Shown here in pieces: positions 5,171 through 8,947 of a DNA stretch of 8,947 nucleotides (position 1 is the stretch's first letter; every line of letters begins with the position of its first letter). The position numbers were made by a program, and so were the translations under genes. The notes beneath the pieces are model-generated. The model saw only the letters and a program-made list of their open reading frames with translations, searched no databases and was not told where the DNA came from. Origin of the DNA: Aquificota bacterium (GTDB lineage: Bacteria; Aquificota; Aquificia; Aquificales; Aquificaceae); the NCBI GenBank assembly GCA_024280065.1, contig JAJRQX010000110.1:1-8947 (forward strand), given 5' to 3'.

Positions 5171-8127
5171 CTTCCACCTCCTTCTAATCTGTAGAATTTC
5201 CCCTCCTCAGGGTCAAGGACGATCACCTTTATCCACCCGTTTTCCGCAAGCTCCCTAACTTTGTAAACCCTACCTATGACGGACCTGGCGAGGTCGAGAT
5301 GAGCCTCTATGAGGACTATCAGCCTCACAGGTATGTGGTGAGGTTCATCCTTCCTTAAGACCGTCTGGGCGGGAAGGCCCGTCCTCAGATCACTGAAGTT
5401 CCCGGATACAACACCGAACCTCCCCGCCACGTTGTGATATACCTTGCTTCCGCTTCCGTAGACCTCGTTATCCGTCGTTGAGAAGTAGTGCTCCATGTTT
5501 ATCCACTCACCCACTATGAGGGGACCTGAAAGTATGGTTTCAAGGAGGAAGCCCTTGGGGTCCTTCCTGTGATCGTAGGAGTGGAGGAACACCCTTCCGC
5601 CGAGGTTGAGGTGCTCCGTAAGGTCCCTCCTCCCTATTATGAAGGCGAAGTTGCCTGAGAGACCCCACTCGGGCCTTACCTGGGACCAGTCGTTAGCGTA
5701 AACCGTAACCTCAGACGGGCCTTTACCTCCCAGATCGGCTATCCTCTCGGAGGCGGTCTTCCTTCCGGCCTTTCTCAGATCCTCCCTAATCCTCTCCATC
5801 AAAGGGTATAACTTCCCCGGGACCCTCTCAAGATCGTAAACCCTGACCTCGTCCGTTGTCGTGTTGTGGACACCGGGTATGAAGACCGTGTCCTGAGGTA
5901 TGTCTATACCGTGTCTTCTTCTCAGGATATCTCTGACAGCGGGATTGTTGGCCATCTCACAAAATATACGTGCGTTGTGGACACCTGAGGACCCGCCGCA
6001 CGCCCCGCAGTCAAGGGCGGACTCGTATGGGTTGTTGTCAGATCTGCTCTCGTGCCCTATGACCAGCACAACAGGGGCGAAGTTCTCGGTTAAACCTATG
6101 GACTGGAGAGCCTTGGCTACAAGGGTTGCCTGCTCTTCGTGGGTGAATCCTATGTGTTTCAACCTCTCCTTAAGCAGGTCCCTGTATCCCCTGTCTATCT
6201 TGTAGTCCTCCCTTAGCCTTCTCAGTACTTCCTCCGGCACAGCGTTCGTCTCCCGGTCTTCCATAAGGGCCTTCAGAACCTCCCTGACTGTCTCTTCTGA
6301 GACCCTGTCTTCTCCGAGCTCCTTCTCAAGAAGTCTCCTTACCCTCGTCGTAAGGACAGCTTCAAGCGTCTTTTCTATCTCCTCTTCTGTCAGCCTGTCA
6401 ACGAGTATCCTGGTCCTTCCCTCCCTGTCCCCTATCCTGCTCCTGATGGGTGAGTAAACGCCCGGAAGGAAGGTCTTTCCGAGGAAGTCAAAACCGAAAA
6501 GGAGACCTATGGCCTCAACGGTTATATAAGGTGTGATCAGGTTCTCCTTAAGATCATGGAGTATCCTTTCCGTGATGTGGACCATGCCCTCACCCTTCCT
6601 TCCCTCTACAGGGAGCTCTAAGACCACGTTCCTGGGCTTTATGAGAACCGGGCAGAGGAACTCTTCGTGTCCCTTGTTCACCTCAACAAAGGCTACTGGA
6701 ACACCGAAGAAACCAGCTATACCGTAGGTTCTGTATGGTCCTATACTCTCAAGGTTTCTCCTGAACCTCTCCGACCTTACGTCTATGCAAAAGAGGACAT
6801 CGGCCAGGACCTCTCCCTTGGGGGAAGGCCTCCTTTCGGAAACACCCCTGACCAGCCTCTCTATGAAGGTCTCCTCAAGTGCCTCTAACCAGATCATACC
6901 CTCCCTTCTCTCAAACTCCCTGTACAGGTCTATGAGTGCGATCACATCCTCAAGAGGCATAACTTCCGGATCGTTTCCTTCTAACCACCTCTTCAGGAAC
7001 ACAATCCAGCTCTTCGCCTTGGCCTCCGCCTTTCTGCTCACATACTCCTCAATGAAGACCTCAGGCTTTGAGAAGAAATCAGGTAACTTCTCTGCAAGCT
7101 CGGGGAAACCTTCACCGGAGAAATACTCCCACATGAGGTAAGCTACCTCAGGTTCCCTTTCAAGAAACTCCTTAAGGGAAGCGTAGTCAGGCGAGAAGGG
7201 TATCCTGCCCCTCAGGTTTTCCAACACACCCCTAACGAGGATAAGTCTGATAGCGGTGTAGTCCACTATATCAGCGGGGTGAACCCTCTGCCAGTAATAC
7301 TCCTTGCTCTGGGACCTCCACCTTATGAAGCCGGCTATACCCTTCAACCTTGCGATCTCAAGGGTTAGGTAACCCTCCCACAGGTCTTCTGGGATCTTAA
7401 GATCCTCAAGTACCCTGACCACAGCTTCCTCGGGTCCCTCCACCTTGCACAGGTCTTCTATAACACAGTAGCTGGTCCTCATCTTGGTCCTCAGGTCCCT
7501 CCTGGCGAGGTCCATCCAGGACCTGAAAAGGCCCTTCTCCCTACCAGGCATGCCTACAGCTGATTGACCTTCATCCAGGAACTCAAGGGCGCTCTTTATA
7601 ACGAGGTCATCAACCCTGACCCCGGTTCTGGACCCCGTGAGGCTGTCTATCACATCGCACAGAGTCCTCTCCCTACCCACGGACCTGATTATCTCTCTGC
7701 AGACCTCCTTCGGGTCTTCCAGGAAAGCATCCTTAAGACCCCTGGGTAGCTTTACCTCCCTTTCGGTCAGGTAGAGGTTCTGGTAGGGTCTCAGCCTGGG
7801 AACCTGTGTCATCAACCTGAAGAGAGCTTCCTCTATATCAAGGCTTCCGGAGTATCCGGATTCCTTGACGAACCTCCTTATACCTTCCCTTAGATACTTC
7901 TCACGGATAAAACCCTCCTTGAAAAACTTGGCGTATGTTTCTCTGCTCAGGAAACCCCTTCCTCCGAATATCCTCCTCCCCTCTTCAACCGCCTCGTGAA
8001 AGGGCAGGCTCTCAAGCTCGTGGAGTGGGTTGTGGTGTATGAATGTCCTCATCGGCCAGAAGAAGGGAACTACCTCAGCCGCTACAGTTATCAGAGACCT
8101 TACCCACAACCTCCTGCCCGTTCTCAT
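5143..8127 (-). CDS. dabA: DabA, inorganic-carbon transport subunit (DUF2309/UPF0753)
   Basis: DabA is the beta-carbonic-anhydrase-like, zinc-binding subunit of the DAB system, which uses an ion gradient through its membrane partner to drive one-way hydration of CO2 to bicarbonate. The 994-residue product shows the N-terminal signature FIHHNPLHELESLPFHEA (29-46), LFCIDVRSERF (445-455) with zinc ligand C447 and D449, and GHESRSDNNP (691-700) followed by SALDCGACGG (703-712) with H692 and C707. The 15-residue His-Cys spacing equals that of characterised Halothiobacillus DabA. A charged helical stretch (~575-660) enlarges the gap between the zinc half-sites. Further conserved-looking segments are NDWSQVRPEWGLSGN (812-826), FLHSYDHR (847-854) and GNFSDLRTGLPAQT (909-922). 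The start overlaps the upstream stop as ATGA with only a weak ribosome site, so translation is probably coupled. It has no obvious transmembrane helix, as expected for a peripheral subunit. Confidence 0.93.
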   Translation of the reverse strand: MRTGRRLWVRSLITVAAEVVPFFWPMRTFIHHNPLHELESLPFHEAVEEGRRIFGGRGFLSRETYAKFFKEGFIREKYLREGIRRFVKESGYSGSLDIEEALFRLMTQVPRLRPYQNLYLTEREVKLPRGLKDAFLEDPKEVCREIIRSVGRERTLCDVIDSLTGSRTGVRVDDLVIKSALEFLDEGQSAVGMPGREKGLFRSWMDLARRDLRTKMRTSYCVIEDLCKVEGPEEAVVRVLEDLKIPEDLWEGYLTLEIARLKGIAGFIRWRSQSKEYYWQRVHPADIVDYTAIRLILVRGVLENLRGRIPFSPDYASLKEFLEREPEVAYLMWEYFSGEGFPELAEKLPDFFSKPEVFIEEYVSRKAEAKAKSWIVFLKRWLEGNDPEVMPLEDVIALIDLYREFERREGMIWLEALEETFIERLVRGVSERRPSPKGEVLADVLFCIDVRSERFRRNLESIGPYRTYGIAGFFGVPVAFVEVNKGHEEFLCPVLIKPRNVVLELPVEGRKGEGMVHITERILHDLKENLITPYITVEAIGLLFGFDFLGKTFLPGVYSPIRSRIGDREGRTRILVDRLTEEEIEKTLEAVLTTRVRRLLEKELGEDRVSEETVREVLKALMEDRETNAVPEEVLRRLREDYKIDRGYRDLLKERLKHIGFTHEEQATLVAKALQSIGLTENFAPVVLVIGHESRSDNNPYESALDCGACGGSSGVHNARIFCEMANNPAVRDILRRRHGIDIPQDTVFIPGVHNTTTDEVRVYDLERVPGKLYPLMERIREDLRKAGRKTASERIADLGGKGPSEVTVYANDWSQVRPEWGLSGNFAFIIGRRDLTEHLNLGGRVFLHSYDHRKDPKGFLLETILSGPLIVGEWINMEHYFSTTDNEVYGSGSKVYHNVAGRFGVVSGNFSDLRTGLPAQTVLRKDEPHHIPVRLIVLIEAHLDLARSVIGRVYKVRELAENGWIKVIVLDPEEGKFYRLEGGGRWTGLTFTS
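5175..5183 (-). promoter_or_regulatory. Full-length Shine-Dalgarno site of the PII-like gene
   Basis: On the minus strand these bases read AAGGAGGTG, complementary to the entire anti-Shine-Dalgarno core, with the AGGAGG portion six bases before ATG 5170. The site lies inside the last codons of dabA, where it encodes part of a Gly-rich segment (LEGGGRW). It suggests strong independent initiation of the regulator rather than pure coupling to dabA. Confidence 0.75.
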
Positions 8128-8885
8128 GGGACCATATCCCTCATCTGCAGTATACCCAACACCGATGCCGCCAGAACGAGCGTGAGCGGAAAGAAAGCCT
8201 CCTTTAATCCTATATCAGGATAAGCGGTATCCTCCCTCGTTTTTCCGAAGACCACGTCCGATACCCTCAGTATGGAACCCGTACAGAGGAGAAACCACCC
8301 ACCGGCGATCAGCAGGTAAACTAAGGTGTCCGTGTCCAGCTGGAAGCCAAACCTCATAAAGGCGGACCCGAGAGGCGGAACACCTACACCGCAGAGAACA
8401 CCGACTACCAGGACCCAGCCGGTAACAGGAGACCCTGCAGCCAGACCCTTCACGAACTTGAACTCTCCTGTCCCGAACCTCCTCCTTATCAGGAGGTCCA
8501 TCATACCGATGACAGCAGGCCCCAGGCCTGCTGCGACCGTGTTCATCGGATCAGGAAATATCCACACTACGGGGAGGGATCCGCAGTACACCTCCACGGA
8601 AAGGTCGCGCAGGTTCCTCACCCTGAAAACCCTTACACCGTGGACGAGGATCGTGATCGTTGCGAGGGTCTTTATCAGGAAACCCGGCTCACCTGACAGT
8701 CCAACCATTACTGCTCCTGCGAAGGTAAAGAGGATCATACCAAGAGGGCCAGTTCTCCTGAGGATGAGTGCGGTCAGTATGCTTAAAGGGAATACAGGGA
8801 CGAAGAGGACCGCCAAAGGCAGGACCGGACTCATACCGTTCAGAAAGAGGGCGTAAACCGGAAGGGGAGATGTCATTAATGTCAT
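8124..8885 (-). CDS. Multi-pass membrane protein, probable DabB-like partner (NuoL/M/N-related)
   Basis: About eight hydrophobic segments can be read in the 253 residues (near 18-40, 46-64, 69-87, 100-115, 118-135, 154-180, 189-208 and 230-248), so this is an inner-membrane protein. The one recognisable motif is VGVPPLGSAFMRF (~165-177), resembling the 'GIPPl.gF.sK' segment of NuoL, NuoM, NuoN and Mrp antiporter-like subunits. DabB, the usual partner of DabA, belongs to that family but normally has ~500 residues or more, and the H...K motifs of the proton channel are not evident. Its stop overlaps the dabA start (ATGA), supporting a shared complex. The start is uncertain: ATG 8885 and ATG 8876 are candidates, the latter with AGCAGGA eight bases upstream. 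The frame also stays open for 20 more codons to the right edge, so this may be the C-terminal part of a longer gene. Confidence 0.65.
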   Translation of the reverse strand: MTLMTSPLPVYALFLNGMSPVLPLAVLFVPVFPLSILTALILRRTGPLGMILFTFAGAVMVGLSGEPGFLIKTLATITILVHGVRVFRVRNLRDLSVEVYCGSLPVVWIFPDPMNTVAAGLGPAVIGMMDLLIRRRFGTGEFKFVKGLAAGSPVTGWVLVVGVLCGVGVPPLGSAFMRFGFQLDTDTLVYLLIAGGWFLLCTGSILRVSDVVFGKTREDTAYPDIGLKEAFFPLTLVLAASVLGILQMRDMVP

Positions 8886-8947
8886 CCTGCTTACCAGGTT
8901 TGCAAATCTTAAGAAGTAGGTTCTGATGAGGGAGTAGAGGTCTGGGA

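Noticed and set aside
8128..8140. Small inverted repeat (GGGA-TATGG-TCCC) just before the dabA start
   Set aside because: A four-base stem with a five-base loop is expected by chance and is too weak to be a terminator or regulatory hairpin.
8326..8856. 176-codon open frame on the plus strand opposite the membrane protein gene
   Set aside because: Its translation is a low-complexity Pro/Thr/Arg mix. The minus-strand product has coherent membrane helices and a translational overlap with dabA.
1..8947. Recurring GGAGGAGAAGGA-like and AGGGAG-like words across the window
   Set aside because: They come from Glu, Lys and Arg codons (GAG, AAG, AGG) in charged thermophilic proteins. They show no regular spacing, so they are not a CRISPR array or a designed repeat.

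Overview
The window most likely comes from a thermophilic, chemolithoautotrophic bacterium, probably of the phylum Aquificota. This is inferred from heavy AGG and ATA codon use, Lys/Glu/Arg-rich proteins, very tight gene packing, and the presence of an inorganic-carbon uptake module. No 16S or other phylogenetic marker is present, so the placement is tentative. Essentially the whole window is coding, and no gap between genes exceeds 30 bases.

Region 1 (1-2338, plus strand) holds the tail of an HlyD/EmrA-type membrane-fusion protein, a nitroreductase-family protein with an unusual ~95-residue helical N-terminal extension, a HIT-family nucleotide hydrolase, and the bifunctional riboflavin kinase/FAD synthetase RibF. 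The last three form a tight run (9-base gap, then an ATGA overlap). An FMN-dependent family therefore sits directly upstream of the enzyme that makes FMN.

Region 2 (2317-2592, minus strand) is a 91-residue protein that I do not recognise. It converges on and overlaps the end of ribF. Its start faces a 28-base AT-rich divergent spacer (2593-2620) with a perfect TATAAT on the minus strand, placed so that its transcript would be nearly leaderless.

Region 3 (2621-4235, plus strand) is a compact five-gene operon: tusA-like, dsrE-like, dsrF-like, dsrH-like and queD-like. Most junctions overlap (ATGA, ATGGTGA, GTGA). The order matches a sulfur-relay set (TusA plus TusD/C/B equivalents) followed by a 7-deazaguanine pathway enzyme. 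A plausible joint theme is modification of the tRNA wobble base U34 (thiolation) and G34 (queuosine). A general sulfur-trafficking role is the alternative.

Region 4 (8947-4204, minus strand) is a four-gene operon: a multi-pass membrane protein with faint resemblance to NuoL/M/N antiporter-like subunits, the large DabA (DUF2309/UPF0753) protein, a PII-like protein with a short T-loop, and a HhH-GPD DNA glycosylase with a [4Fe-4S] cluster motif and a TTG start. DabA with a proton-channel-like membrane partner is a known energy-coupled CO2/bicarbonate accumulation system, and PII-like proteins regulate several bicarbonate uptake systems. The first three genes therefore read as an inorganic-carbon concentrating module with a built-in regulator. 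The membrane partner looks short or degenerate, or it is the C-terminal part of a gene running off the right edge. The glycosylase end of this operon converges on queD with a 32-base overlap.

No tRNA, rRNA, CRISPR, insertion sequence, long repeat or convincing rho-independent terminator was seen. The most interesting points are the atypical membrane partner and inserted segment of the DabA system, the fused nitroreductase, the tusA-dsrEFH-queD operon, and the unknown 91-residue protein behind a leaderless-type promoter.
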